Shown: positions 49,420 through 61,278 of the stretch, in pieces
Position numbering within the stretch: position 1 is the stretch's first letter
How the letters are laid out: every line of letters starts with the position of its first letter
Position numbers and translations under genes: made by a program
The notes under the pieces: model-generated
What the model was told of the DNA's origin: nothing
Databases searched by the model: none
What the model saw: only the letters and a program-made list of their open reading frames with translations
Source of the DNA: Siphonodentalium dalli
Taxonomy: Eukaryota > Mollusca > Scaphopoda > Gadilida > Siphonodentaliidae
NCBI GenBank assembly: GCA_032622095.1
Contig: CP136065.1
Location: forward strand, 114,493,195 to 114,557,194
DNA: 64,000 nucleotides
Reading direction: 5' to 3'

Positions 49420-50750
49420 GGCAGTGAACTATAGAACATTGAACACAACAAAGCAGGGAGTTTTCGTTAGCTTATCGCAGATAGTTGCATCCCGAATCGA
49501 GAAGTAAATATTTACAATTGCGCAGAGTTCAGACGATCTTGGCTGTATGATTTGTTTGTTACAATAGGCAATTCTTACAATATTGCTCAATTTATTATCA
49601 ATAATATATTCACCTGTCAATTTGATGTCATATATGATGTACTCACTCATCAAAAGGTTAACAAAACTGAAGGAATAAACATCGATTAAAATTATGCATG
49701 TCGCAAAAAAGTCAGAACAATCTCACTCATGCAGGGGCACAAAGTCCCATGAAAGTAAACATCTGTCCCAAGTATTTAAATTGTTGACCAACAAATTATG
49801 GAATTTTCATAAAAGCATGTACCAAGTTGCATCTACAGATGGACTGATGTACAGATAAACTGATTCAAGCAAACGTCATATACTTGGGTCAGGGTATTAA
49901 AAGGACACCCCATGATAAATGGACTATGCAGGTAGGTAATTGTGCAAGGTATGTTTAATGCAAGTACAATAATAGTGATGAAACATCCTGTATCTGGTTT
50001 TCAAAGTGAAACTGGACAATTCACACTCATTTTGTTACTGATATGAGAAGTCTGTTCATTTTTTGTGATAGCGCTCAAGACTGGGATTATTGGCGGCATA
50101 TCCTGGAGAAAAAAAAAAAATGTCCAGTCCATTATGATGCAAATAGATATAATGTACGCTGTACAATTCTCTGATAACAATATATGAAAAGAAACTGGGT
50201 ATCACCTTTAACGACCTGTTAATACTTAAATCACGAGCTTCTGGCCCTTCTAGGGACCTTTCTCAAGACTTTTACCCTTGAGAAAGATCCCCATAACAAA
50301 ATATCCCTCAAAACAGAATTACCTGTACTCTTCACTATTGCCCGCAACGGGGTTTACTCAATATTTGCCCGCAGCAGGTATTATAGGATGACCAGCGTGT
50401 GTACCCTGGTTTTGTAATTTTTTGTTGATTAGGCAGTCTGTTAGATAAAATATGTAAATGCATTGTCCCATAATTGAATATAGAAGCGAGCAGTTCTTAA
50501 CTAAATGGCATGTCAGTTACGTAATGAGTCATCAACTGCCTCCGGTCTGCAAACAACAACCTGGCTTCACATCATGAAAGGTTTGAATACAATAGATATT
50601 CGACAGTTATCACCTCATGATAATAAACAACATTTTTTTTATCTTGGCGAAAATAGTGATGACAACTAACAGTTCATTACTTTATTAGTTGGCGATCATG
50701 GGGACAGTGACAAAAGAGTTATTGCACTTGGTTAAGCGAATTTATGTGAT
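49420..50750. other. no recognised features
   Basis: AT-rich, no exon-like sequence, no clear repeat family. The short minus-strand frame at 49429-49653 has no motif. Confidence 0.45.
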
Positions 50751-50790
50751 TATCTATACTATATATTTTGAGACTTCCGTATATATATAT

Positions 50791-50808
50791 GTGTGTGTGT
50801 GTGTGTGT
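50791..50808 (+). repeat. (GT)n microsatellite with following repeat
   Basis: Nine GT units after TATATATAT. The next 70 bp (GAATCGAAAACACGTTGACG, then GATCGAGCTCAAATTTCGTA) match the general form of the repeat after the GT run at 13507. Confidence 0.85.
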
Positions 50809-50879
50809 ACATCATAGAATCGAAAACACGTTGACGGATCGAGCTCAAATTTCGTATATAAGTGTAAATCCCACGGAAA

Positions 50880-51645
50880 TTTGGGAAAAAAAATGATGCC
50901 TCCCATATAGAGGTTACCCCAATGATCCATATGAAGTTTGGTGATGATCAGATGAGGGATGAGGCCTGTTGGGTGTGCCAAAGGATTTACTCATACAAAG
51001 AGTAAAATTCAAGATAGCTGCCAGTGACAATGTTCTTTTTTTTATAAAAAATCATTCAAATTTGAAAGCTGAAATATCTAGAGATGATCCTAAACATGCC
51101 TGTAAATTTAAAAAACATTTCTGTAAAAAAAATGCAGGCTGCAAGGTGTGCCGATGCCTTCAAATTTGAAATCCAAGACGGCTGCTGTCGGCCATGATTT
51201 TAACGAATTTTGGATGCTCTAACAGCAAAACGTGAGACAATAATGTAACTACTCACCAATCATGCTTCAGTATAGACATGGTTAATAGGGTAACTTTTGG
51301 GTAATTTCAAACATTCATATCATTTTCTCTTTGTAAAACCAATGTCAAACCCTTTTACATGCGAAAAAAAAAATTTCACCCAAACAAAAAAACAATTTAA
51401 TAAAATCCTTTCAAAATTTCATATTAATTGCTTCGTTTTAATGGCCCCGATGACGCCCACCCCGTCAGACCCCCACGGATTTTGGATTGTTCCCATCTGG
51501 AGGTCACCCCGAAGATCCATATGAAGTTTGGAGATGAACGGATGAGGGATGTGGCCTGTAGGGTGTTCCAAAGGAAATTGTTTATGGACAGACACACAGC
51601 CAGACGGATGCCAACCCATTGACTGTCCAAAGTTGAGCTAAAAAT
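50880..51645 (+). repeat. pearl-like element, diverged subfamily
   Basis: Contains monomers with ATATGAAGTTTGGTGATGAT, GTGTGCCAAAGGATTTACTC and TCCAAGACGGCTGCTGTCGG, a unique block at 51200-51430, another monomer with GTTCCCATCTGGAGGTCACC, then the 3' terminus GACTGTCCAAAGTTGAGC followed by TAAAAA (51640). No coding sense. Confidence 0.65.
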
Positions 51646-51727
51646 GTACCCCGTCACTGCCTATTATATATGTTTACCAGTTGTCCCAATTGAACTTTAA
51701 TTCCGCTCCTACCCCTGATACTATATG

Positions 51728-51864
51728 TTATTAATTGGTTGATTCCATGTTGGATAAGTTATGAGGCCGAGGTCTGTCGTATTGGCCTGAGGCCGCAGGC
51801 AAAAGGCTAATACGACAGACCTCGGCCTCATAACTCGATCAATGTGGAAACAACCAATTAATAA
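51728..51864. repeat. hairpin element, 137 bp
   Basis: Arms TTATTAATTGGTTG and GTTATGAGGCCGAGGTCTGT are mirrored (ACAGACCTCGGCCTCATAAC and CAACCAATTAATAA). The loop contains GAGGCCGCAGGC. One of four long hairpins in the window with a GC-rich inner palindrome. Confidence 0.85.
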
Positions 51865-52204
51865 GTATTTTATTAATTAGCAACATTGGCAATAATTGTT
51901 TCACAGGATGTATATATTAACATAGATACATGTATATACCATGTGTGCTTTATTAACTTAACAATTATTCCAGCAATTTTTATTCTTGTGAACTTTGTGA
52001 AGAACTTGCAGCGATTTCACAGTACTGTCAGTTTCCACTGGGAATGATATTGACACGCATACATGTAGTTCATCCACGTACATGTATATTTACTCTCAAA
52101 AACAGTGACTGTCCATAATTCATCCGAAATCAACTGCAATCTATCTTCCATCGACCCAATATTCTTTGCCGATAGAGTTAAATACGTATGACGTCATTTA
52201 CGTT

Positions 52205-52335
52205 ACCGTTGACTTATTGGCCGCCTTTCTACTTATTGGCCGACTTTTTTACTTATTGGCCATGTTTTCCACTTATTGGCCGACTTTTGTTACTTATGAC
52301 GCGGGCAGCTTTTTTACTTATTGCGGCCGATAACC
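52205..52335 (+). repeat. tandem 20-bp units containing ATTGG
   Basis: Five to six imperfect copies of a unit like TTACTTATTGGCCGACTTTT. ATTGG is the reverse of a CCAAT box. A CGTCATTTACG (52192) and GACGCGGGC are adjacent. Could be a promoter-like CCAAT cluster or simply a degenerate minisatellite. Confidence 0.55.
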
Positions 52336-53158
52336 TATAGCTAATTAATAACATAAGTTTATTGGCACTACATCTGTTATTATTACCACCATTAATTCCC
52401 TATTACTGCAAAATGTATTAGTTATAGTATTTTGAGAAAAAGACAGTTGGTAAGTGGAATATCTTTGTTTTGGTTTTGTTTTTCAATTTGTTTCAATCAA
52501 ATATGAAATGTTCAAATTTGCATACAAAGATGTGCAAAGTTTAAGTGCACACACAAAATATTTGACACACATACTGCCTTCTAATTTCTCTGTTGTAAAT
52601 ATTCAATGACAAATTGGGTCAGGTACTATTATATAAAGCAAGATTGAATGAATAACAGCAAATTTAATCTCATTAATTTATTCAGATAATAAGTGATCAA
52701 ACTATATCATTAAATAATCAGTTCTATAACAGACCATAATCTCAAACATTTATGATGTAGTCAAGAGAACACACTGACAATTCTGCACATCCTTGTTCAG
52801 GAATATGCAAATAATTGCACTCACATAGTATTGACATTAAATAGTTTAAAAACAACATAGCCCGAGTGATGTAATTCTGCTGGTGAGAACGCACTTTCGA
52901 ACATCAGATACATTTCAAATTTTTCCCACACAAACACCCAATTCCCTCACATCCACAAACCAGAATTGTCTAAGATGTCAAAAATATAAAGACACCAATT
53001 ATAGATGGCAGAAACAATTCAAACAAAGGCATATGTCATTTTGCTTCTCAGTGGTCACCTTCTCTGTACCTGCTACAATGAATTAAGATGACAACTGGTC
53101 AAATACGAGCCACCTCATATATTTCCTCCATTTTAATTTGAATAGATTAACTTAAAAT

Positions 53159-53951
53159 AGGGTCCTGCGAATATTCGATGTTCGATATGGTCTCAATATT
53201 CGATTCGTATTCGGTTCAAAAATATTGGTTCCAAAATGGTTGAATATCTTGACGTAAACGATATCGGCATTCGAAACGGTTTGTTCTATGGTTCTTTGTT
53301 AATGTCTCAACTAACAGTCGCCCAAAATTGATGTTGATACTGATAACAAATGGAAACCGATTGTACACTATAAACTGTGAACTAATTATGCTTGACCACC
53401 TCATAATATCTTAATTATAAAGTACTTGACTTGTCTGAAGTGAACAGTTTTATTCGACAAAATCCAGACGCCAACACAGTCAATGTTAAACGTCATTTAA
53501 GAAAAACTGCAATATTAAGTGGATCCAGTCGGGCAGACATGATTGCGCAAAAACCTGCTCTGCAATGATTTCTGTGGTCTTATTTTTGGGAAGGTTGGAA
53601 TGTCAGCATGCCACATGTGAAATAGAGCTGCAACGATTCATCGTGATTTCGATATATCACGATACGATTTCACACGATACTGGTATCGTATCGTGTGAAG
53701 TGTATTGCGATACACAAATATAACAATTTTAGGTCATCGTATGCGAAAATAACCCATATTTACTGTATTTTTTTCAGCAATTTAGGTCGGAAATCCTCGA
53801 AAAACATGGTTTTTGCATATCATGATATGAATCGTATCGTTGGGATACGTATCGTATTGTGACAAAGTGTATCGTTTCACTTCCCAACAACGAATGTTAT
53901 TTGATTCGATATTCGGTTTGAACGCAAACAAAATATTCGTAGGAGCCTAGT
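53159..53951. mobile_element. MITE with GGGTCCTGCGAATATTCG end, containing a second MITE
   Basis: Left end GGGTCCTGCGAATATTCG and right end AATATTCGTAGGAGCC form a TIR of about 17 bp. The interior repeats ATTCGATRTTCGR-type words. Inside, 53630-53890 is a separate element rich in ATCGTATCG words: CAACGATTCATCGTGATTTC at one side, GTATCGTTTCACTTCCCAAC at the other, with the inverted pair CACGATACTGGTATCGTATCGTG at the centre-left. hAT-type affinity is a guess from the TIR style. It lies in the 3' flank or UTR of the distal Tid1 terminal exon. Confidence 0.6.
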
Positions 53952-54342
53952 TTAAAATATTTTTCGAGAAGATAGCTCTTGTTTATATTATAAAAGAGGC
54001 AGTAAAAGCTTTTAGCTGTGGTTATAACAGGGAATCTATTAGATCCTTGCACTGATCTATATCACAGAAATCATCCATCAGTCACATCACATCAATGCTT
54101 GAATGTGGATTTGAAGAATGCTGCATTTGTAAATATACAAATGTGTCAGTGAGCTTTGAAGTTCAGCTTTCCAACAAACTAGTCAGTAGGTGCTATTTCC
54201 TCTCACAATTGACTTGATTCAAGTGGAAAACTTCAAATCTGTCCAAGTCATCCATAATCAGGGAGATCTGGCAATATTTCAGCCACCCTCAGAAATAGAA
54301 ACGACAAGTAACTCTGACAGCCAGAAGATGTTATGTAAAATA

Positions 54343-54458
54343 TCAGCCACTGCCTTTTGAAGAATTCTTGGTTTCTACCTCTTCCAGCTTGGTTTCTTCC
54401 TCTTCCAGTGCCTCACGTATTCGGGAAATCAATCCATCTTCGTCCACTGCCTTGACAC
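54343..54458 (-). CDS. DNAJA3: DNAJA3/Tid1 alternative terminal exon, distal (isoform 2)
   Basis: After ATTTCAG at 54459 the exon opens in phase 1 and reads GVKAVDEDGLISRIREALEE, continuing with a Glu/Lys-rich tail that ends SSKGSG and a TGA at 54343. The phase is identical to that of the proximal terminal exon, so the exon at 57318-57415 can splice to either. EDGLISRIREAL resembles EDGFLNKIKKKLF of the proximal exon, suggesting an old exon duplication, but the amphipathic, acidic tail replaces the basic end. Human DNAJA3 also has alternative C-termini that start at the same boundary glycine. Functional use needs transcript data. Confidence 0.75.
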
Positions 54459-54859
54459 CTGAAATGGTGGATAATGATTACTGACTGTACTGATTAATTT
54501 CATTAAAAAACATTTAAATAATTATTTTATTTCTTTAGCTTTAAAATCCAATTCCTAATGCAAACAATATTATATTGTCCGTATAAATTTATTCAATTGG
54601 TCAGACTCAGCAGATACTTAATAGAAAATAATAGCTTTTCAATTTTACATTGAGATCGTTTTTGCCAAGGTAAATTTAGTAACTTCATCACTGCTGGCCA
54701 ACGTTATGACGTTGCTGGAGGATTATTGATAATGAAAATAAGAACAATTCCTTCTATTTTTTCATGTTCTCCTTGGAGATAATGGTTGCTATGTGTGATA
54801 TTTCAGCTACTGCTTCTATCGTGAATGCCTCGGTAGCTTTAATTATGATGTCAATCTTA

Positions 54860-55110
54860 AGGCCCTGTGAATATCTTGACACTCGAATCAATGGCGATAT
54901 CAGCAATTTCAACAAGAATCAGTGTCATCAGCTCCGATTCAATTATTTTCACATATCCAATTTACGCCAATAAATATGGTGCCTTATAGTAACAAACTCT
55001 TGACTGAAATCTGTGGACCAACGCTATTCACCAATAGCTAGTCAATTCGAATCGGATTCGATTCAATATCGGATTTAAAATCTTTGGAAAGTGCAGATTT
55101 GCAGGGCCCT
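54860..55110. mobile_element. MITE related to the 53159 element
   Basis: AGGCCCTGTGAATATC at the left and GATTTGCAGGGCCCT at the right form a TIR; the interior has TTCGAATCGGATTCGATTC. Ends resemble GGGTCCTGCGAATATTC of the element at 53159. It lies between the two alternative Tid1 terminal exons. Confidence 0.6.
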
Positions 55111-55248
55111 AATCACGAATAATCTCTCTCATCAATCTCTGTAAGTGGTGCTACCACTACTAGTCTAATTTTTGTACCAGATATGCAACAGTTGTCAGTC
55201 ACAAAAAGTGGGTACTCACTAAAATTCAGGATAAAAGAAACAGCCTTC

Positions 55249-55361
55249 TCATCCAAACAACTTCTTTTTTATTTTATTTAGGAAACCATCTTCACTATCA
55301 TTTTTATTGGGAACAGTTTCTCCATCGACAGGTTTTTCCTTATCACTCTTATCCTTGCCAT
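55249..55361 (-). CDS. DNAJA3: DNAJA3/Tid1 terminal exon, proximal (canonical isoform)
   Basis: Begins after TTTTCAG in phase 1 and encodes DGKDKSDKEKPVDGETVPNK, then NDSEDGFLNKIKKKLFG and TGA at 55249. The final EDGFLNKIKKKLF corresponds to the conserved EEGFLSKLKKMF terminus of human Tid1, so this is the ancestral ending. A charged linker precedes it. There is no donor site before the stop, so use of this exon excludes the exon at 54343-54458. Confidence 0.9.
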
Positions 55362-55369
55362 CTGAAAAG

Positions 55370-56410
55370 GAGATGGTAGGATCATATGAAACTTTTTTAT
55401 TACATATTACTCTTCATTTAGCCACTTGTTGTGCTATTTGTAAAACATAGAAATTGTATCACTTCCAATTAATCATTGAATTGATATAATGTATGAGACC
55501 TACCTAGACAAAGTGAAGCTGGGCCTAAAAAATTAGGTAGGGATACATTTTTTTTTTTTTGGATAGATATATTGTTTAGAGGGGGGAAATGTGCCATGAC
55601 CATTGGTATAGTGGGAAGTAAATAAATAAGATTTGCCAAAACAGTCTAATTTCCAGCTCCTTCAGTCTTCCGGTTAATTTTCACAGATATTTATGAACGC
55701 TGTGTGAAAACTTTTGCGTGAGCAGTTGTCATCTGATAAAAGTTTTGGACACCCTGATAAAATTCCCCCACCCAGGGATCTCAGAGATGGTCAGTCAGGT
55801 TAGGGGCACCAATCCTCTTCTTTGTTCATAGGCCTAATCTTCAGAGAATATTAATGGTAAGGAAATCTATCGAGAAGGCTGTTTCTTTATTATTTAAATC
55901 AAATTATCTTTACTAAAATATTGATGGTTAAATCACCTAATAATGAAGTTCATGTTCTTTTAAGGTTTAACCAAGGAGTCCAATATGGCCTCCAGGGACA
56001 AATTTTCCAAATTTACAAATTGGCAGGAGAGTATCAAAAATGTCAGACAAAAAAAATCTATAAATTATTCAATGAATGCCCACCACCAAGTTTAGAATAG
56101 ACAGTCATTGTCAAATACATCTGTGTGATATCTGGTTGCATCACATGAGAATTAAATCATGTCCTGTAATGTATAGATTTCTCAACAACAGACCCTGTAT
56201 GTGCCCACAAGTCAGATTTTAGTTCGGAAGAAAGTATCACATATTTCCAATATCGATCAAAGTTGTTATTTACTATATTTAATACATGTATTGTTGTTTT
56301 AGCCTCTCATGTGAAGTTTATACAATTTTTTCTCTATTTAAAAAATGAACAAACTTGTTCCCGGAGTCCATATTGGAGTGGTTTGGTTAAGCCTTAAGAC
56401 ATCCAAATTA
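55370..56410 (-). other. Tid1 intron, no other features
   Basis: AT-rich intronic sequence up to the hAT-type MITE; no coding block recognised. Confidence 0.5.
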
Positions 56411-56419
56411 AGTAAGGAG

Positions 56420-57270
56420 CACTGTTTACTTTCCCGATTTCGGCGGCAGTCTCCCGATTTTGTGTAATTTCTCATGTGCTCCCGATCGGGAAACTAAATC
56501 TCCCGATTTCAAAAAATTAAACCCCAAATTAGCCGACGGCTGTACCAAGCGTTAAGCCATGCGCGCTATAGTGTTACAAATCAATTAGGAATATATCGCC
56601 TGCGAGTCAAACAGTGACAAAATGTTGACACAACGTTGACTCTCTTTTGTTTAACAGCGTTGGGTAAGTAAATGCGGTCTTCAATGTCCAGACAAGGATT
56701 ATAATATATCAAACAAGAAGCTTCCTTTTTTGGCCACACTTAATAAAGTGTTGGTTTCTGCTATTCCCGACCGACTGCTTTAAAATCGCCGACTCAAATT
56801 ATTATATTGCCGATTTAAACTTTTTGTTTTAGTTCCGTTTCCATCTTTGTGGTATTCCGTGTTTTATATACGCAATAACAGAACAGGAATCGAACAGACC
56901 TCAAACAATTTAAATTTACCGATGTTACCTGATGTTACTGAATATATTTGGCGACAAAATTATCCGAGAGCACCATTTTATAGTGCGCAAATATAGTTAT
57001 ATTCGAAATAAAATGTTATCCATAATCGGAAAATCGTAATTTTATTCCCAATGATTTTAGAAATTAGAGGCACTCGGTAATCTGTCAAGGCCGTTAATTG
57101 TGGCAGATGCAAACCAAATGCAACAAACAGTCTATGTGACATTTAAATGAAAAATATGAAGTTTTTTTTCGTGATACTCTTATCGAAAAAAATCTCCAGA
57201 TTTTTCACTAAATCTCCCTCTTTCTGAGGACAAATCTCCAGATTTCCAATTTTAAAAGTAAACAGGTCTG
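56420..57270. mobile_element. hAT-type MITE with 8-bp target duplication
   Basis: 851 bp flanked by GTAAGGAG on both sides (56412-56419, 57271-57278). Left end CACTGTTTACTTT, right end the mirror of CAGACCTGTTTACTTT. The 8-bp duplication and CA...TG ends fit hAT. The interior repeats CTCCCGATTT near the left and ATCTCCAGATTT near the right. No transposase. Inserted in the Tid1 intron, 48 bp from the exon at 57318. Confidence 0.88.
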
Positions 57271-57317
57271 GTAAGGAGTCCATAATAATAATTTATAAAG
57301 AAATCCCATTAAATTAC

Positions 57318-57415
57318 CTGTTTTGGTTTGAACAACTCCATTTACCGTTCCCTCAATGGCTTTCTCAGTCTCAGCAAATGAGAGCAGCAGTGCTTTCTGT
57401 TCTGGTGTAAGACGC
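57318..57415 (-). CDS. DNAJA3: DNAJA3/Tid1 penultimate exon
   Basis: Encodes RLTPEQKALLLSFAETEKAI, then EGTVNGVVQTKT plus one base. Human DNAJA3 has the corresponding RLTxxQxxLILSYAEDET..EGTVNGV. Flanked by TACAG and GTAATT; entry completes the ATG codon begun at 63595, exit is phase 1. This is the hydrophobic C-terminal region after the second beta-barrel domain. Followed by alternative terminal exons at 55361 and 54458. Confidence 0.94.
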
Positions 57416-57429
57416 CTGTAGTGTAGATA

Positions 57430-58940
57430 AAATGAATGTAAAATACTAAAATGGTAAGATGATACAGTAAAACCTCTCCAAACCGGACTCTCTATAAACC
57501 GACCAAATTGTAGTCCTGAATTATGTTGGTCTATCTTTTAATTTTAAGTAAGTAAGTGACTTGACCGAATACACAAGGACACAACCAAAGAGGACGTTCG
57601 AACTCCAAAAATAAATTTTCACATGAATGCATGGCTTATTTCTTGATTAATTTTAAAAGCCAACAAGACAGATCAAAAATCATCGTTATATGACAATATA
57701 TCTGGCCATCATACCGGTTGACAGGCATGTCGTTGGCCAAAACAGGCATGTCAGGCCGGCACAAAGACATCCCGATGTATCGCTGGTGGAACCTAAGGCA
57801 ATGTTCCCTTTACAGTCGCCTCCACTGCGTTATATTGTGTTGATTGTTATTTCCACCATGTCAAGGAACATTGCAACCGCATTGAAGCAACGTGGTAACC
57901 GCACTTTGTAAGAGTCATTTAAGGGGAGAATGTAAAACAGAAACTGTTTTTGTTAATTTGTCAAATTCTACCTGGTCATGGCAGTACTCCTTTAGTTGGT
58001 TTGCCTTTATAGTAAAATACAACATAGGTACAGATAATTTACGAAATTCAGACCCATATAACATGAAATTATCTTAACTCAACCTCGTAAGAAATGGCTA
58101 CCATTCAAATTTGAGTATACTAATCATTCACTATTTCAACTGTTTTCATTAACCCTTTACCCAATGCACATACGACCAACATCATTCCCTCCCCAACTAA
58201 CACAACGTCACCCTAATTTCTTGCAGCATCATTTTTTACACAAAAAATACACCATTTGATTATCAATTATGTGTGTTGTTAATCTTCATGTAATTTTGAG
58301 AAGTGGTGAGGGATGCTCTCAATCTCACTATTGATCCAAACATAATTTCTGAAACTTATATAGTATTCAGGATCGGAAGAGCCTGTGGCCCTTTATGTCG
58401 ATTTTGATCATTGAAACATTTGAATATAAATTTTTTTTTTTTTAAAGATGGAACTCCTTGCTCAATTTAACAACAGATTAATTTATTTCCTTTTTTAAAT
58501 AATTCATTTGATTTTAAATAATTAAATAATTCATTTGAAAATCTAACACAGATATAACATTTGCCAGGGTACCCCGAGTTACCACACCAAATTTGGTTTA
58601 AATCGGTCCAGTGGTCTGGGACAAAAATTGCAGACAGACAGGTTGTACGAGGTAAGTTATTTGATTTCTGAATCTTCCATTGCACTCACAGAAAACACAA
58701 TGAAATTGGGTGAGTTATCAATGGCTTTCAATGTATCATTTGACAATAATACTTACAAAAAATAAAAATTAACTTCATTGTTAAGTTGGTGATCTTGAGG
58801 AGTATATATATGGCTCTGATTTCCGATAAATAATATCACTAAATGTCATGCATATCCGATTACATTTACATGTTTACAAATAGGCATGTATTAGTTGATA
58901 CTGGCAGAACTTGAAGACAAAAATAATTGATAACGTCAAT
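57430..58940. other. Tid1 intron, unassigned sequence
   Basis: No exon recognised. A block at 58550-58660 (ACCAAATTTGGTTTAAATCG, GTCCAGTGGTCTGGGACAAA) has the wording of pearl-like repeat tails but is isolated. Another block at 57480-57620 has no parallel in the window. Confidence 0.4.
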
Positions 58941-58952
58941 GTTTAACTAAAC

Positions 58953-59105
58953 AATAACATGATTTTTGAGGGAGCTCCATTATTGGCCCTCCATTAGTGA
59001 TTAGCAGCCCGGCAGTCCCTTAGAGGCCACTAATGAATGTAGGGCTGCTAATCACTAATGGAGATCCGATAATGAAGCAAGACGCCCTCGAAAATCATGT
59101 TATTA
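58953..59105. repeat. hairpin element, 153 bp
   Basis: Arms AATAACATGATTTT and CTCCATTAGTGATTAGCAGC are mirrored (GCTGCTAATCACTAATGGAG, AAAATCATGTTATT). The centre contains GCCCGGCAGTCCCTTAGAGG. It is followed by (TTA)n. Confidence 0.85.
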
Positions 59106-59123
59106 TTATTATTATTATTATTA
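59098..59123 (+). repeat. (TTA)n microsatellite
   Basis: Eight TTA/ATT units directly after the hairpin. The 145-codon reading frame that begins here starts within the repeat (poly-Leu) and is therefore not taken as a gene. Confidence 0.9.
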
Positions 59124-59886
59124 TCAAGCACTGTTTTATTGACAACCAGTGATGTAGGCAGTAGGATGGGAGATTCGATTGCTGGTAGTTCGAGTACACA
59201 TGCGATTGAGGTGTACACACCAAATTCTCATGGGGATTGTGAAATTCCTTCAGTTCTGCACACTGATAATGCTACTTACAATATTGACAAACTTTATCGA
59301 GTGACAATAATCTACCAGAAAATTATTATAACATCATGTCAGGAGCAACATTTAACAATTGTCATATACATTATCAAAAGGACAAGAAGTGAAGTGAAGG
59401 TGCCACCCGGAAGGACTTTTGAGAAACAAAATTATTCTTTGTTAATTACTGTGTTAATAAAAACAATTTCAATGTTATCTTTACTGTTAGTTTCTAAATT
59501 AACAATTGGCAATTTGGCATATACAACATATTAAAGTTGAAGTGTCCTGTCTCCCAACTCCTCATTTTTATTGAAGGCAAACACTTCATCATCATCCGTA
59601 GCTGCACTAATACTGGGATCAGTGGGAACTTTGTTCAGAATGGATGCACATTTTATTACACGCTTGTTCCTAGAAGTACAGTGTTATTGCTGTTCCATAT
59701 TTACAAATCCGAATGGAACGTACGTTCCATACGCATCTCGTTGACGTAAAATGACGTTCGCCTCAACCATGAAACTGGAACTATTTAAAAAAAAGAATCA
59801 TCACACATGACAAACACGCCCTGTATGAGCCTAAATAAACCTTCTAATCATGTATTTTGAATTCACGGATTCTAGGATGCGAATAA

Positions 59887-60038
59887 ACACAGAACGACAC
59901 GATGTGTAAATGGGTTTGTCGATACGGCCCTCGCGGAACGATAGAACTCGAGGCGCAAGCGCCTCTCATTCTATCCTTCTGCGACAGCACTCGTGCCGTA
60001 TCGACAAACCCATTTACACATCGTGTCGTTCAGTGTAT
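59887..60038. repeat. hairpin element, 152 bp, inserted next to a Crypton relic
   Basis: Arms of about 45 bp (AACGACACGATGTGTAAATG, GGTTTGTCGATACGGC) are almost perfectly mirrored, with an inner palindrome GAGGCGCAAGCGCCTC. The minus-strand relic frame ends inside the right arm. Confidence 0.88.
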
Positions 60039-60681
60039 ATCTCTTCTGGTTAGTGGAAAGGTCACTGACATAATGTCCTGTTATATTCTTGATGCTCTGT
60101 CTAGAAATTCCAGCTTGATACATAATTGTAACAGTTGAAACACGCTGTGGCATGTGTATACTTAAGTAAGGCCTGCTTTGTTGAAAATAGTTTGCATCAT
60201 TTGATCTACCTTGTTTTTGCCAAATGATTCTTTTTTGTTCCATTGATTTGTTTAGTATGAATTCCAATGTTTTTTGGAACAGTCTATCTATTTCAGGATA
60301 CAGCTTACTGATAAATAATTTGAGAATGTCAACTCCAATGCCATACATTCTTTAGGTGTTGTAATCCACATCTTTCTATTTGTATCCACCCTGGTGATTT
60401 TATCTAACTTCTGTTTTGGATAGGCATGCATACTCATGTCCCTCTGAATCAAAGTTTATTTTGAAACCTTTGTCATGTCGGCCCACCTGTCTCGACCTCT
60501 TCGACCAAAGAAAAGGAAAGGAGTAACCAGCAGGATTCGAGTAATACATTTCGGTAACTGTTCCATGTACGGAAGTAATGTCCAAGTTCATATCCCCTTC
60601 CCCAATAGGTTTGTGCTGAGGCTTCCTGTTACCAGCTTTGAAATATACTTTACATCTAGGTGCAAATATGTTATTTGCCAT
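59971..60681 (-). pseudogene. Crypton-like (DUF3504) tyrosine-recombinase relic
   Basis: On the minus strand: RQVGRHDKGFKINFDSEGHE, then YACLSKTEVR and, after a frame change near 60400, DKITRVDTNRKMW; after another change near 60350, ILKLFISKLYPEIDRLFQK; then VTIMYQAGISRQSIKNITGH. This order (GREY...KTK..., CP..FK.YISKLNPE.D.LFQ, ...T...AGI....I...TGH) is that of DUF3504 Crypton-derived recombinases. The Arg-containing TNHSIRAT motif is degraded (LSIHMPQRVST). Two frameshifts and a missing start make it inactive. The final part runs into the hairpin at 59887-60038. Confidence 0.7.
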
Positions 60682-61278
60682 GGTAAATTCTCTGTTGGAA
60701 ATTATATTTGTTTGCAGGCCTTGAAATGTTCAGAATTTCTTTCCTGGTTTGGGTGACTGGTAGATTTATGTTCTACCTGTCACCTCAAAATTTCATCTGT
60801 CATTAATTTTATATATAGAGAGTATATTGCTATACTGAGATAAACCCATCAAAAAGGCAGTATAATGTCCACTTAGTTGAGCTCAACCACTCGAAGAATT
60901 ATGGTAATTTTATTTAGAATTAAGCTGGATTTTAGTAGAAAATATAAGTATGGTTTGTCTCTCGATATCACAGAAAAGACAAAATTTCATATGTTCTGAC
61001 AGAAAATGCTACCTGTCACACATGACAGGTCACCAAAAAATAATAACTGTCAGTGGCAGATAGACAGGTTTACATATCGAGCACTGGTTGTTTGGTGCAG
61101 TTGTCAACTGATGGTGGATAGCTGCTCTGAGACATGTAAGCGTACACTGCAATAACGTGGTCCCTTGTTTAACAATCTTTACCTCGCTGTAGAATTTACA
61201 AAGAAGTTTGTTAAGATAAGATGCACAAATGGTGGAAAAGTTAAACTTTATTTCGTCTGCCGAGCCATTGGGTGAATT

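Noticed and set aside
58467-58685. 72-codon minus frame as an additional Tid1 exon
   Set aside because: Lacks J-protein motifs, and the sequence has the wording of dispersed repeat tails. The flanking Tid1 exons join in phase without it.
59097-59534. 145-codon plus-strand frame starting with poly-Leu
   Set aside because: The start lies in a (TTA)n microsatellite at the edge of a hairpin element. No motif, and the apparent signal peptide is produced by the repeat.
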